A DNA stretch of 64,000 nt from Methylocystis suflitae (GTDB lineage: Bacteria > Pseudomonadota > Alphaproteobacteria > Rhizobiales > Beijerinckiaceae): positions 1 through 64,000 of the forward strand of contig NZ_JAMRYX010000102.1 in the NCBI RefSeq assembly GCF_024448135.1. Direction: 5' to 3'. The position numbers and the translations under genes were made by a program. This document shows positions 26,659 to 34,247 of this stretch, in pieces (position 1 is the stretch's first letter; every line of letters starts with the position of its first letter). The notes beneath the pieces were generated by a model. It searched no databases, was not told the DNA's origin, and saw nothing but the letters and a program-made list of their open reading frames with translations.

Positions 26659-27054
26659 ATGACAGATCCCAAGTCAATCCTTGCGGCGCTGGGAGGAAGC
26701 GTGTTCGCGAACAAGGATTTTTCGCAACTCGATCAGTTGATGCGAGAAGACTATGTCCAACACAATCCGTTCGTGCCGCAAGGCAGCAAAGGATTTCGTG
26801 AGTTCTTCGAGGCGTGGTTCCTGGCCGTGCCGGACTTCAAATATGAGGTCAAGAAAATTGTCGCCGAAGGCGATCTCGTTTGGGCCTATGGCGCATATTC
26901 CGGCACCCACGCCGGCGACTGGCTCGGCATTCCCGCGACAGGCAAGGCCTACGCCTTTGACGCCGTCGATATCTTCCGTGTTGAGGACGGCAAGCTCGCT
27001 GAGCATTGGGACGTCCTCGACATCTATGGGTTGTTCAAACAGCTGGGCGCGTGA
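26659..27054 (+). CDS. SnoaL-like polyketide cyclase-family protein
   Basis: 131-aa NTF2-fold protein (MREDYVQHNPFVPQGSKGFREFF, YGAYSGTHAGDWLGIPATGKAYAF segments, VDIFRVEDGKLAEHWDV). This is the common SnoaL-like pattern with the conserved QHNP and EHWD motifs. Start ATG 26659 has AGGAG at 26648-26652. Likely target of the divergent HxlR regulator, hence perhaps induced by electrophiles or oxidants. Enzymatic role unknown. Confidence 0.8.
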   Translation: MTDPKSILAALGGSVFANKDFSQLDQLMREDYVQHNPFVPQGSKGFREFFEAWFLAVPDFKYEVKKIVAEGDLVWAYGAYSGTHAGDWLGIPATGKAYAFDAVDIFRVEDGKLAEHWDVLDIYGLFKQLGA

Positions 27055-27139
27055 CGTGAGCCCCGTCGTTTAACGCGCGATGTTTAGCAGTCACTTCCGA
27101 GCCTTGAGCTGCGCGATACGGGACCTGCGCGGACCCTTC

Positions 27140-27165
27140 GGAACATAGAACCCATCAATTCAGTT
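27140..27165 (+). promoter_or_regulatory. Candidate EcfG-type promoter
   Basis: GGAAC at 27140-27144 followed after 17 nt by AGTT at 27162-27165; the first base of the -10 box deviates from CGTT. Lies about 60 bp upstream of the gene at 27226. Confidence 0.35.
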
Positions 27166-27225
27166 TTCATCCTGACGGGCGGCCTTTGCCGAACCCAGGA
27201 ATTGCGATTTAGGAGCACGGAATCA

Positions 27226-27612
27226 ATGGATGCGTTAGCTGAAAATGGCGAGAACCCCATTGTCTGCGCCGACGAAGAATACAGCTTCTGCGATGCATCG
27301 ACTCCACCGGCGCGGCCAGATGGAAATTCCGTCGATTTAGAGCCGCCAACACGGGCGCGCTCCCCGGTCGCCCAAGTGAAGGATTCGATGAGAGAGGCGA
27401 TCGACACCATTGTGCAGTCGGGAGCGACCGATCAAATGCGCGGCTATGCCAATGAAGCCATGGGCAAGACCAAGTTAACTCTCGGGCTCGCCACGCAATC
27501 GACCCATCTCACGCTCAACGGACTCGCGCAGATCGTCGTTGGCGAGTTTCAAAAGTCCATTGGCGAAGCGAAGCTCGCCGAAGAGGGAAAGGACATCTCT
27601 TCGGGACTGTAA
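27226..27612 (+). CDS. Hypothetical CsbD-like stress protein
   Basis: 128-aa protein with an acidic, proline-containing N-terminus and an amphipathic helical C-terminal part (QMRGYANEAMGKTKLTLGL, GEFQKSIGEAKLAEEGKD) that resembles the repeat pattern of CsbD-type proteins (GKxKEAxGxxT). Function unknown. Start ATG 27226 has AGGAG at 27211-27215. First gene of a run of small stress-type genes; a candidate EcfG promoter precedes it. Confidence 0.6.
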   Translation: MDALAENGENPIVCADEEYSFCDASTPPARPDGNSVDLEPPTRARSPVAQVKDSMREAIDTIVQSGATDQMRGYANEAMGKTKLTLGLATQSTHLTLNGLAQIVVGEFQKSIGEAKLAEEGKDISSGL

Positions 27613-27670
27613 GGACGGCCAACAGACGGTCCGCGCGGTTACAATGGAACATTGGCGGGTGCCGTTTTGA

Positions 27671-27817
27671 GTGACCGACTTGCGAAGGTGGGGCGTTCCG
27701 CCCGGCGTCTTCGCCGCCGCGGTTGTCTTTGGCGCCGTGTTGATCATTCGCGCTGCCGTTGTTCAGAGCTCAACGATCCATATGTTCCCGCCGCACGAAA
27801 TTAATCTTGCGGAGTAG
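27671..27817 (+). CDS. Possible 48-aa membrane protein
   Basis: GTG-started frame reading MTDLRRWGVPPGVFAAAVV, then FGAVLIIRAAVVQ and a tail ending HEINLAE. It has one clear transmembrane segment (residues ~12-31) preceded by basic residues and followed by a polar tail, which is what a small inner-membrane protein looks like. An in-frame stop directly precedes the GTG, and no strong ribosome binding site is seen. Confidence 0.4.
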   Translation: MTDLRRWGVPPGVFAAAVVFGAVLIIRAAVVQSSTIHMFPPHEINLAE

Positions 27818-27841
27818 CGCGCGCCACTTGGAACGCGGCGA

Positions 27842-27866
27842 GGAACAATCAACCGATCTGGAAGTT
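27842..27866 (+). promoter_or_regulatory. Candidate EcfG-type promoter
   Basis: GGAAC at 27842-27846 and GTT at 27864-27866 with a 17-nt spacer, about 42 bp upstream of the DUF883-like gene. It could drive the four-gene run ending with ligD. Confidence 0.5.
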
Positions 27867-27907
27867 CAGTATTCGCCCAGCGGGGCAGTAACAGCGGAGC
27901 AGAGGGC

Positions 27908-28228
27908 ATGAGCATAACATCTCAAGTCACGAACAAGGTCCAGGAGGCGCAAGAGGCCGTGACCAAGGCCTCGGCGAACGCCGCCGCGAAGGCGGCCTCG
28001 ATGGCCGAAGACGTCAGCGCAAAGGTCGACGAAACCGTAGAGATGGCTGACGCCGCGTTAACGACAGTGGGCGAGCAGTCTCGGCAAGTCGCGGAGAAGG
28101 CCAGGTCGGCCGGCGAAGGGCTCAAGACAACCGTCGAAGGCGCGGTACGCGAGCAGCCGCTCACGGCGCTGTTGCTTGCTGTCGCCGGAGGATTCCTCGT
28201 CGGGGCCATGTGGAAGGGCCGCAGCTAA
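27908..28228 (+). CDS. DUF883/ElaB-like membrane-anchored stress protein
   Basis: 106-aa protein: a long alanine-rich amphipathic helix (residues 1-80, VQEAQEAVTKASANAAAKAAS) and a C-terminal transmembrane anchor (TALLLAVAGGFLVGAMWK). This is the ElaB/YqjD layout of proteins that tether ribosomes or stabilise membranes in stationary phase in E. coli; function here is inferred. Followed 18 bp later by a membrane protein, then Ku and LigD in the same direction. Confidence 0.72.
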   Translation: MSITSQVTNKVQEAQEAVTKASANAAAKAASMAEDVSAKVDETVEMADAALTTVGEQSRQVAEKARSAGEGLKTTVEGAVREQPLTALLLAVAGGFLVGAMWKGRS

Positions 28229-28246
28229 TCTCGGGCGGGCAAGATC

Positions 28247-28744
28247 ATGATACTGGATCCGATATTCCAACGGGTTGACGAGAGTATCGCGAACGCGACG
28301 CGAGGCGCGTCGCGTCTCGCCATCGTCGCGACCCTCGCGCTGTTCGCGCTCGGCTTCGCGACGGCCGCCGCCCACGCCTACGCCATGCGGACGTGGGGAG
28401 AGATCGCCGGCAACCTCGTCCTCGCCGGAGCTTTTCTCTTCGCGGCTCTCATCGTTTATCTCGCGACAAAGGACTCCGTCCCGCCGGAAACTCAAACGCG
28501 AACCGCTGAACTCGAACAGAGCAGCTTTGCGCAGCTCCCCTTCGTTGATCAGCTGTTCAAACCGGACGGAAACCTGATGCGCTCGATCGGCTCCTCGATC
28601 GGCTCGATGGCGCCTGGCGCGGCGAAAGCAGTGGCCGAACGCGTGGTGCCCAACCTCCATCTGATCATCGGCGCCGCCGTCGGACTGATGATTGCGTCAA
28701 AAATCTCAGAAAAGCTTGACAGTACGAAGTCTCCGGAAGCGTAA
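28247..28744 (+). CDS. Small membrane protein (YqjE/holin-superfamily-III-like)
   Basis: 165-aa protein with two central hydrophobic segments (LAIVATLALFALGFATAAAH and LVLAGAFLFAALIVYLAT, residues ~22-42 and 55-75) and a third near the C-terminus (LHLIIGAAVGLMIAS). Next to a DUF883 protein this matches the frequent yqjD-yqjE pairing, but the homology is not certain. Operon position suggests envelope function under stress. Confidence 0.6.
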   Translation: MILDPIFQRVDESIANATRGASRLAIVATLALFALGFATAAAHAYAMRTWGEIAGNLVLAGAFLFAALIVYLATKDSVPPETQTRTAELEQSSFAQLPFVDQLFKPDGNLMRSIGSSIGSMAPGAAKAVAERVVPNLHLIIGAAVGLMIASKISEKLDSTKSPEA

Positions 28745-28789
28745 TCGGCGGGCGAGCGTTCCGCCGCCCGCGAGCGTACGAGGTTTGCG

Positions 28790-29650
28790 TTGTCGCCGAG
28801 AGCGAACTGGAAGGGCTCTCTGAAGATTGCGGAGCTCACCTGTCCGGTGGCGCTATACTCCGCGACGTCGACGTCTGAGAGGATCGCGTTCCACACGATC
28901 AACCGATCGACCGGTCACCGCGTGCGGCGAACCTTTGTCGATAGCGACACCGGCGAACCTGTGGAATCCGGCGACCAAGTCAGGGGCTATGAGGTCGGTA
29001 AGAACGAATATGTCGTTCTCGAACCGGAGGAAATCGCTCAGGCGACGCCAAAAAGCGATAAAACTCTAGCGATCGACACATTCGTGGATTGCGACGAAAT
29101 CGACGCCGTCTATTTCGACAAGCCCTACTATCTGTCCCCCGCGCAAAGCGACGCGAACGAACTTTTCGTTCTGATACGCGAGGGCATGCGCAAGAACAAA
29201 GTCGCGGCGCTCGCGAAGACAGTGCTCTTCAGGCGCGCGCGCACCGTTCTGATCAGCGCTTATGGTGACGGGCTTCTCGCGACGACGCTGAACTTCGATT
29301 ATGAGGTGCGCTCGGCGCAGCAGGCGTTCGACGACGTGCCTGAAGTTAAAGTGCAGGGCGAAATGCTTCAGCTCGCCAAGCACATTATCGACACGAAGCG
29401 GGGCGCCTTCGACCCCTCTACGTTCGAAGATCGCTATGAGGCCGCCCTCGCCGAGTTCGTAAAAGCGAAGCTGGAAGGCACGGCGATCGCGCCGCCGCGT
29501 AAGGCTCGGGAAGCCAAGGTCGTCAATCTGCTCGAGGCGCTGCGCGAGAGCGCGGCTCTTTCCGAGCGGAGCGACAAAGCTGCAGCCAAGAAGCGAGCGG
29601 CGCAGCCTCGCAAGACCAGAACAGCGGCGACGCGCCGGAAAGCGAGCTGA
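28790..29650 (+). CDS. ku: Ku, NHEJ DNA end-binding protein (copy 1)
   Basis: 286-aa Ku homologue: starts SPRANWKGSLKIAELTCPVALYSAT, includes FHTINRSTGHRV and the bridge/pillar region ending in a basic tail rich in Lys/Arg/Ala (residues ~255-286). Bacterial Ku homodimers thread onto double-strand ends and recruit LigD. The start is TTG at 28790 with GAGG upstream; no ATG is in a sensible position. Its stop is 6 bp before ligD. Confidence 0.93.
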   Translation: MSPRANWKGSLKIAELTCPVALYSATSTSERIAFHTINRSTGHRVRRTFVDSDTGEPVESGDQVRGYEVGKNEYVVLEPEEIAQATPKSDKTLAIDTFVDCDEIDAVYFDKPYYLSPAQSDANELFVLIREGMRKNKVAALAKTVLFRRARTVLISAYGDGLLATTLNFDYEVRSAQQAFDDVPEVKVQGEMLQLAKHIIDTKRGAFDPSTFEDRYEAALAEFVKAKLEGTAIAPPRKAREAKVVNLLEALRESAALSERSDKAAAKKRAAQPRKTRTAATRRKAS

Positions 29651-29656
29651 CCTCGC

Positions 29657-32215
29657 ATGTCTCTTGCCGACTACCGCAAGAAGCGCGATTTTGGGGCGAC
29701 GCGCGAGCCGAAGGGGCGCGGCGCTAAAAAGACCGGCAACAGCTTCGTCGTCCAGAAACATGCCGCAAGACGGCTGCACTACGATCTTCGCCTGGAGATG
29801 GACGGCGTTCTGAAGAGCTGGGCCGTCACCAGAGGTCCAAGCCTCGTGCCGGGCGAAAAGCGGCTTGCCGTTCACGTCGAGGACCACCCTCTCGATTATC
29901 GCGATTTCGAAGGCGTCATTCCCGAAGGCCAATATGGCGCCGGCGAAGTGATCGTATGGGACAAAGGCGTGTGGATTCCCGAAGGCGATCCGCACAAGGG
30001 CTATGCCAAGGGCCATCTCGATTTCGAGTTGCGCGGAAAAAAGCTCGGCGGCCGTTGGCATCTCGTGCGCATGACGCGAAAGCCGCGCGAGAAGCACGAC
30101 AACTGGCTTCTCATCAAAGGCGAAGACGAATTTGCGCGTGCGCCTGAAGACGAGGACATACTTGAGGAGATGCCGCGTTCGGTAGACACCGGGCGCACGA
30201 TCGGCGATGTCGCAGAAGGCAAGCCCTCGCGGCGGTCCAAGAAAGGCGCCATGCCGAAGCAGAGCGCCGCGTCGCGCTTGGATAAAACGAGTTCCCTTGC
30301 GACGCCTCAGGCGCCTGCGGTCGACATCGACCCGTCACGCCTCAAGGGCGCAAAGAAAGCGCCGCTGCCGAATTTCATTGCGCCGATGCAGGCCAGTTCC
30401 GGCGCCGCGCCATCAAGCAAGGCATGGATTCACGAAATCAAATTCGACGGCTATCGCGTGCAGGCGCGCGTCGAGGCGGGACGCGTACGGCTGCTCTCGC
30501 GCAGCGGTCTCGATTGGACGAAGAAATTTGGCGATGAGATCGCGTCGTCGCTACGCGCCCTGCCTCTCGGCGCGGGGCTCATCGACGGCGAAATCGTCGT
30601 CGAGACCAGTTCCGGCGCGTCGGATTTCTCCGCGCTTCAGGCCGATCTGAGCGAAGGGCGGACCGATCGCTTCGTCTTTTGGGTCTTCGATCTTCCTTTC
30701 CTCGAAGGCTACGATCTGCGCGGCGCCACCTTGCTGGAACGCAAACGGTTGCTGGAAGGACTCTTGGGCGCTGAGGCCGGCGACAAACTTCGCTTAAGTC
30801 TTCACTTTGAGGACAGCGGCGCGGTCGTGCTGGCGCATGCGTGTCGGCTCGGCCTCGAAGGCGTGGTGTCGAAGCTGCGGGATTCGCCCTATCGCTCCGG
30901 CCGCGTGAAGAGCTGGATAAAGGCCAAATGTTTCGCGCGGCAGGAATTCGTCGTCGCAGGCTATACGCCATCGACGGTGTCGCGCCGGGCGATCGGCGCC
31001 CTCGTGCTTGGCGTCTACCAGAATGGCGTCCTTTGCCACGTCGGCCGCGTCGGGACGGGATTTACGGCGAATATGGCGCAGGAGCTTTTCACGAAACTCG
31101 ATCCGATGCGCACCTCCTCGAATCCATTTGGCGCGCGGCTCAGCGCGGACGCGGCGCGCCATGTGCGCTACGTGCGGCCCGAACTGGTGGCCGAGGTGGA
31201 ATTTCGCGGCTGGGCGGGCGATCAAAATCTTCGGCACGCCTCCTTTCGCGGTTTGCGCGAAGATAAGGACGCGCGCGACGTCGTTCGCGAAAAGGCGCCG
31301 CCCATTGAGCGTGCAGTAGCGGCGAGAGCGGAGCAAAGCGTCGTGAAGCTCACTCATCCCGATCGGCTCTATTGGCCGGATCAAGGCGTCACCAAGCAGG
31401 GCCTCGCCGATTACTACGCCGACATCTGGCGCTATATCGCGCCCTTCATCGTCAATCGCCCGCTGGCGCTGCTGCGCTGCCCAAACGGCGTCGAGGGAGA
31501 GAAATTCTTCCAGAAACACGCTTGGAAAGGCATCGATCCGAACATCGTGCTCATCGACGATCCGAAAGGAGACGAAGAGCCCTTGCTCAGCATCAAGGAC
31601 CTCGACGGCCTGATCGCGCTCGTTCAATCCGGCGCTTTGGAGATTCATCCCTGGGGCTCGACGGCGTCGGACTGGGAGCGTCCTGACGTCATCATCATGG
31701 ATCTCGATCCCGGCGAACAGGTCGCGTGGGAGTCCGTCATTGCGGCCGCGGAAGAAACGCGAGACCGTCTCGAAGCCTTTGGGCTCGCCGCTTTCGTGAA
31801 AACATCCGGCGGAAAGGGTCTTCATGTGGTTGCGCCGGTGAAGCCCAAAGCGGAGTGGCCGCAGGTGAAGGCTTTCACCAAGAGCATCGCCGATGCGATG
31901 ACACATGACAGCCCCGGCAAATATGTTGCAACGATCACGAAATCGAAGCGCCGCGGAAAGATACTCGTCGACTATCTGCGCAATCAGCGCGGCGCGACGG
32001 CCGTCGCGCCCTACTCCACGCGCGCCCGTCCGGGAGCCGCAGTATCGGTTCCGCTCGCCTGGGACGAACTTAGTCCGGCGATCGGACCTGACTATTTCAC
32101 GATCGCGAAAACCCTCGCGCGCCTCGAGTCGCTGCAGAGCGATCCGTGGCGAGACTTTCGTCAAGCGGCGGCGCCGATCGAAACGCCGAACGCGCGGAGA
32201 AAGCGAAAAGCCTAG
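29657..32215 (+). CDS. ligD: LigD, multifunctional NHEJ ATP-dependent DNA ligase
   Basis: 852 aa in the order phosphoesterase (residues ~1-165, FVVQKHAARRLHYDLRLE; the His/Asp set HYDLRLE, GEHP-like HVEDHPLDY), ATP-dependent ligase (~235-530, adenylation Lys262 in HEIKFDGYR), polymerase/primase (~560-835, metal Asp682/Asp684 in MDLDPGE, plus HVVAPVKP). All three activities look intact. The PE-LIG-POL order is that of Pseudomonas/Rhizobiales LigD, not Mycobacterium. Transcribed with ku1; its 3' end overlaps the convergent second ku gene by 4 bp. Confidence 0.95.
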   Translation: MSLADYRKKRDFGATREPKGRGAKKTGNSFVVQKHAARRLHYDLRLEMDGVLKSWAVTRGPSLVPGEKRLAVHVEDHPLDYRDFEGVIPEGQYGAGEVIVWDKGVWIPEGDPHKGYAKGHLDFELRGKKLGGRWHLVRMTRKPREKHDNWLLIKGEDEFARAPEDEDILEEMPRSVDTGRTIGDVAEGKPSRRSKKGAMPKQSAASRLDKTSSLATPQAPAVDIDPSRLKGAKKAPLPNFIAPMQASSGAAPSSKAWIHEIKFDGYRVQARVEAGRVRLLSRSGLDWTKKFGDEIASSLRALPLGAGLIDGEIVVETSSGASDFSALQADLSEGRTDRFVFWVFDLPFLEGYDLRGATLLERKRLLEGLLGAEAGDKLRLSLHFEDSGAVVLAHACRLGLEGVVSKLRDSPYRSGRVKSWIKAKCFARQEFVVAGYTPSTVSRRAIGALVLGVYQNGVLCHVGRVGTGFTANMAQELFTKLDPMRTSSNPFGARLSADAARHVRYVRPELVAEVEFRGWAGDQNLRHASFRGLREDKDARDVVREKAPPIERAVAARAEQSVVKLTHPDRLYWPDQGVTKQGLADYYADIWRYIAPFIVNRPLALLRCPNGVEGEKFFQKHAWKGIDPNIVLIDDPKGDEEPLLSIKDLDGLIALVQSGALEIHPWGSTASDWERPDVIIMDLDPGEQVAWESVIAAAEETRDRLEAFGLAAFVKTSGGKGLHVVAPVKPKAEWPQVKAFTKSIADAMTHDSPGKYVATITKSKRRGKILVDYLRNQRGATAVAPYSTRARPGAAVSVPLAWDELSPAIGPDYFTIAKTLARLESLQSDPWRDFRQAAAPIETPNARRKRKA

Positions 32216-33018
32216 CGACGTTTGGCGCCGCGCTTTTCCGCATCGATGCTCTTACGGAGCGCATCCATGATATTGACGACGTTGCTTGGAGCCGCCGACG
32301 CCTGTTTTTTGCCGCGAGCGGGCGTGTGCGCCTTCTTCTTTCCAGAAATGATGTCCAGCAACTGCGCCTGCACGGGATCATGGGTCATCGCCGGATCCCA
32401 GTGACTCTTGCGCTCCTCGATCAATTTGGAAATCAAGTTGAGAGCTTTCGCGTTCGGCGTCTCAGCGCCGATCTTGTCGAGGTAGTCCTTCGGATCGCGC
32501 ACCTCATCGGCGAAGCGCAATGTCCATAAGACGAGCCCCTTGTCGCGCGGCTCGACCATCACGGCGCGCTCGCGTCGATACATCACGAGCCGCGACAGGC
32601 CGACTGTGCCCGTCGCCTTCATCGCGTCGCGAATGACGGAAAAGGCCTCGACGCCGATCGGATCGTCCGGCACAAGATAGTGGGGCTTATCGAACCAAAT
32701 CCAGTCGACGCTCGCGGCCGGCGCAAAGGTCTCAATATCGATCGTTCGCGTGCTTTCGAGGCTTAAGGCGTCAAGCTCTTCATCTTCAAGCAGCACGTAA
32801 TCGTCTTCGCCGCGCGGATAACCCTTCGCCGCATCGTCTTCGCCAATCGGCGCGCCGGAGACCGCGTCGACATATTGGCTGACGACCCGATTGCCGGTGT
32901 TTCGATTAAGGATGTGGAAGCGAACTTTTTCGCCTTCAGTCGTGGCCGGCGTCATCGCGACCGGACAGGTCACAAGCGAAAGCTTCAAATAGCCTTTCCA
33001 GAATGACCGCGGCGCCAT
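32212..33018 (-). CDS. ku: Ku, NHEJ DNA end-binding protein (copy 2)
   Basis: 268-aa second Ku, only distantly like copy 1 (APRSFWKGYLKLSLVTCPVAM, FHILNRNTGNRVVSQYVDA), with a basic C-terminus (KKQASAAPSNVVNIMDALRKS, KRGAKRR). Rhizobia commonly carry several Ku paralogues that form homo- or heterodimers and differ in stress conditions. Start ATG 33018 has GGAGG 6 bp upstream. A perfect EcfG-type promoter lies 32-56 bp upstream. Convergent with ligD. Confidence 0.93.
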   Translation of the reverse strand: MAPRSFWKGYLKLSLVTCPVAMTPATTEGEKVRFHILNRNTGNRVVSQYVDAVSGAPIGEDDAAKGYPRGEDDYVLLEDEELDALSLESTRTIDIETFAPAASVDWIWFDKPHYLVPDDPIGVEAFSVIRDAMKATGTVGLSRLVMYRRERAVMVEPRDKGLVLWTLRFADEVRDPKDYLDKIGAETPNAKALNLISKLIEERKSHWDPAMTHDPVQAQLLDIISGKKKAHTPARGKKQASAAPSNVVNIMDALRKSIDAEKRGAKRR

Positions 33019-33049
33019 TCTAACCCTCCGAGGGCAGGAACTCTCCTAT

Positions 33050-33074
33050 AACGTTCCGTCGAACGCATCGTTCC
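33050..33074 (-). promoter_or_regulatory. EcfG-type promoter of ku copy 2, GGAAC-N16-CGTT
   Basis: On the minus strand GGAAC (complement of 33070-33074) and CGTT (complement of 33050-33053) are separated by exactly 16 nt, the consensus for the EcfG general-stress sigma factor. The 5' UTR would be ~25 nt. Confidence 0.7.
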
Positions 33075-33097
33075 GCTTCCGCCCTATTCCGCGCCGT

Positions 33098-33122
33098 GGA
33101 ACATTGGGCCTCGAATATTGTT
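33098..33122 (+). promoter_or_regulatory. EcfG-type promoter of the NepR-like gene
   Basis: GGAAC at 33098-33102 and GTT at 33120-33122, spacer 17 nt. It would start transcription near 33129, upstream of the NepR-like gene and supports the internal start codon at 33208. Confidence 0.55.
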
Positions 33123-33207
33123 GAATTCAAGCATGATCCTTCATCCGCCCGTTGTCATTGGAGTCGACGGCTCCCACATCGGAAGCGCCGCCCAAGGGCT
33201 CTTCGAA

Positions 33208-33417
33208 ATGGAAAAGAAGGCTGAAAGGCAAAGGACGCAGGGCCGCCGAAGCGCGCCCAGGGCGCAGCGGGACGCGCTCCACAATCTCTCTTCCCTCGGG
33301 ATCGATGGGGAATTGACCTCGGGGTTGCGCGACATGTACGCGACGAGCCTCTTGGAACCCGTGCCGGACAAGTTTCTCGACTTGCTCGTACGACTTTCGA
33401 CGTCGGCAGCCAAATAG
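33208..33417 (+). CDS. nepR: NepR-like anti-sigma factor
   Basis: 69-aa protein whose C-terminal half (LTSGLRDMYATSLLEPVPDK then FLDLLVRL) matches the core of NepR proteins: an amphipathic helix, the PVPD-[RK]-F turn and the second helix. NepR sequesters EcfG and is released when phosphorylated PhyR binds it. ATG 33208 gives the normal NepR length and has AAGGG 9 nt upstream; an earlier in-frame ATG at 33133 would place the start almost on the predicted transcription start. ecfG and phyR, the usual neighbours, are not in the window, so this is an orphan copy. Confidence 0.68.
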   Translation: MEKKAERQRTQGRRSAPRAQRDALHNLSSLGIDGELTSGLRDMYATSLLEPVPDKFLDLLVRLSTSAAK

Positions 33418-33507
33418 GCCGTGAGGTTCTTGCTCCCCTGCGCTCCTGAAAAACGCGCGACGGGCGCCTTGAGTTGAGTCGCGCTAAAGCGACTAGAAAA
33501 CAATACA

Positions 33508-33542
33508 CAAAAAATGATTGCCTGTCGTTCGACAGGCAATCA
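33508..33542 (-). terminator. Rho-independent terminator of the 53-aa gene
   Basis: A 12-bp perfect stem TGATTGCCTGTC (33515-33526) / GACAGGCAATCA (33531-33542) with a 4-nt loop; on the minus strand it is followed by a run of T residues (complement of 33509-33514). It is 23 bp after the stop of the small minus-strand gene. Confidence 0.85.
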
Positions 33543-33565
33543 TCCGGGATCAATCGTCGAGGGAG

Positions 33566-33727
33566 TCATTTTCGGTTGCGCAGCCAATGCTCGATCTCCG
33601 CTTGTCGCGGTTCGCGAACATGGATGAGCCGCTCCTGCGGCGCTTCGACGTGCGACAAAAGCAGGGTCTTGGCGAGGGCTTCGACAATGCGCCGCCAGTC
33701 CACTCCAAGCTTCGGCCTCGAACTCAT
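33566..33727 (-). CDS. 53-aa hypothetical protein, stress-regulated
   Basis: Reads MSSRPKLGVDWRRIVEALAK, then TLLLSHVEAPQERLIHV, ending EHWLRNRK. It is a mostly helical, basic small protein with no recognised family. It is well supported as a gene: AAAGGAG ribosome binding site 8 nt upstream of ATG 33727, a GGAAC-N17-GTT promoter further upstream and a strong intrinsic terminator after the stop. It lies between the NepR-like gene and csbD, all with EcfG-type promoters. Confidence 0.7.
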   Translation of the reverse strand: MSSRPKLGVDWRRIVEALAKTLLLSHVEAPQERLIHVREPRQAEIEHWLRNRK

Positions 33728-33763
33728 TTCGGCTCTCCTTTCATCGGAGAAGGATAAGAAAAC

Positions 33764-33788
33764 AACTCTCCCTTTTTAAAAATGTTCC
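33764..33788 (-). promoter_or_regulatory. EcfG-type promoter of the 53-aa gene
   Basis: Minus-strand GGAAC (complement of 33784-33788), 17-nt spacer, GTT (complement of 33764-33766), about 37 bp upstream of ATG 33727. Confidence 0.55.
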
Positions 33789-33850
33789 AAGATGCCGGCG
33801 AAGCTCTGTGCTCGCCTCTTGCCCGAAGGAAGGACGAGCGCGCGCCGATT

Positions 33851-33878
33851 AAAAAAAGCCCGAACCTAAGGTTCGGGC
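33851..33878 (-). terminator. Rho-independent terminator of csbD
   Basis: Minus-strand hairpin GCCCGAACC-TTA-GGTTCGGGC (complement of 33858-33878) followed by seven T residues (complement of 33851-33857). Confidence 0.88.
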
Positions 33879-33932
33879 GGATCAAGAAGCGCTAGGAGAG
33901 TCGTCGCGCCAAGCTTGCGACGCGCTGAAGAT

Positions 33933-34136
33933 TCACGACTTCAGAGTCTTCAGCCAGCTGTCCACCTCTTCGCGAATGCGGTCCCGCCCTTCGCCGTAGC
34001 GTTCTTGGAGAACGCCCTCAAATTGTTCGCGCTTGCCGTCCATGCGGGCGAGATCATCGTCGGTCAGTTCCGCCCACTTCTCTTTCACCTTGCCCTTGAA
34101 CTGCTTCCAGTTGCCTTCGACACGATTCCAATCCAT
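33933..34136 (-). CDS. CsbD-family general stress protein
   Basis: 67-aa protein MDWNRVEGNWKQFKGKVKEK followed by WAELTDDDL and EGVLQERYGEGRD. This is the exact CsbD family layout (WNRVEGNWKQ..KGKVKEKWG.LTDDDL). CsbD proteins are abundant under sigma-B or EcfG control; molecular role unknown. GGGAG ribosome binding site 8 nt upstream; perfect EcfG promoter and intrinsic terminator flank it. Confidence 0.95.
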   Translation of the reverse strand: MDWNRVEGNWKQFKGKVKEKWAELTDDDLARMDGKREQFEGVLQERYGEGRDRIREEVDSWLKTLKS

Positions 34137-34176
34137 CGGCGGTCTCCCAAGGTTAAGGAGTGTTCCACGCCGACGG

Positions 34177-34201
34177 AACGCGGGCGCAACCGCTTTGTTC
34201 C
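34177..34201 (-). promoter_or_regulatory. EcfG-type promoter of csbD, GGAAC-N16-CGTT
   Basis: Minus-strand GGAAC (complement of 34197-34201) and CGTT (complement of 34177-34180) with a 16-nt spacer; perfect consensus, about 41 bp from the start codon. Confidence 0.7.
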
Positions 34202-34247
34202 AGGATTCTGGCGGCAGGTGAATCGAATCGTCGCGTTCAATCGCCGG

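Noticed and set aside
30794-32164. 456-aa minus-strand ORF opposite ligD
   Set aside because: Antisense to the ligase and polymerase domains.
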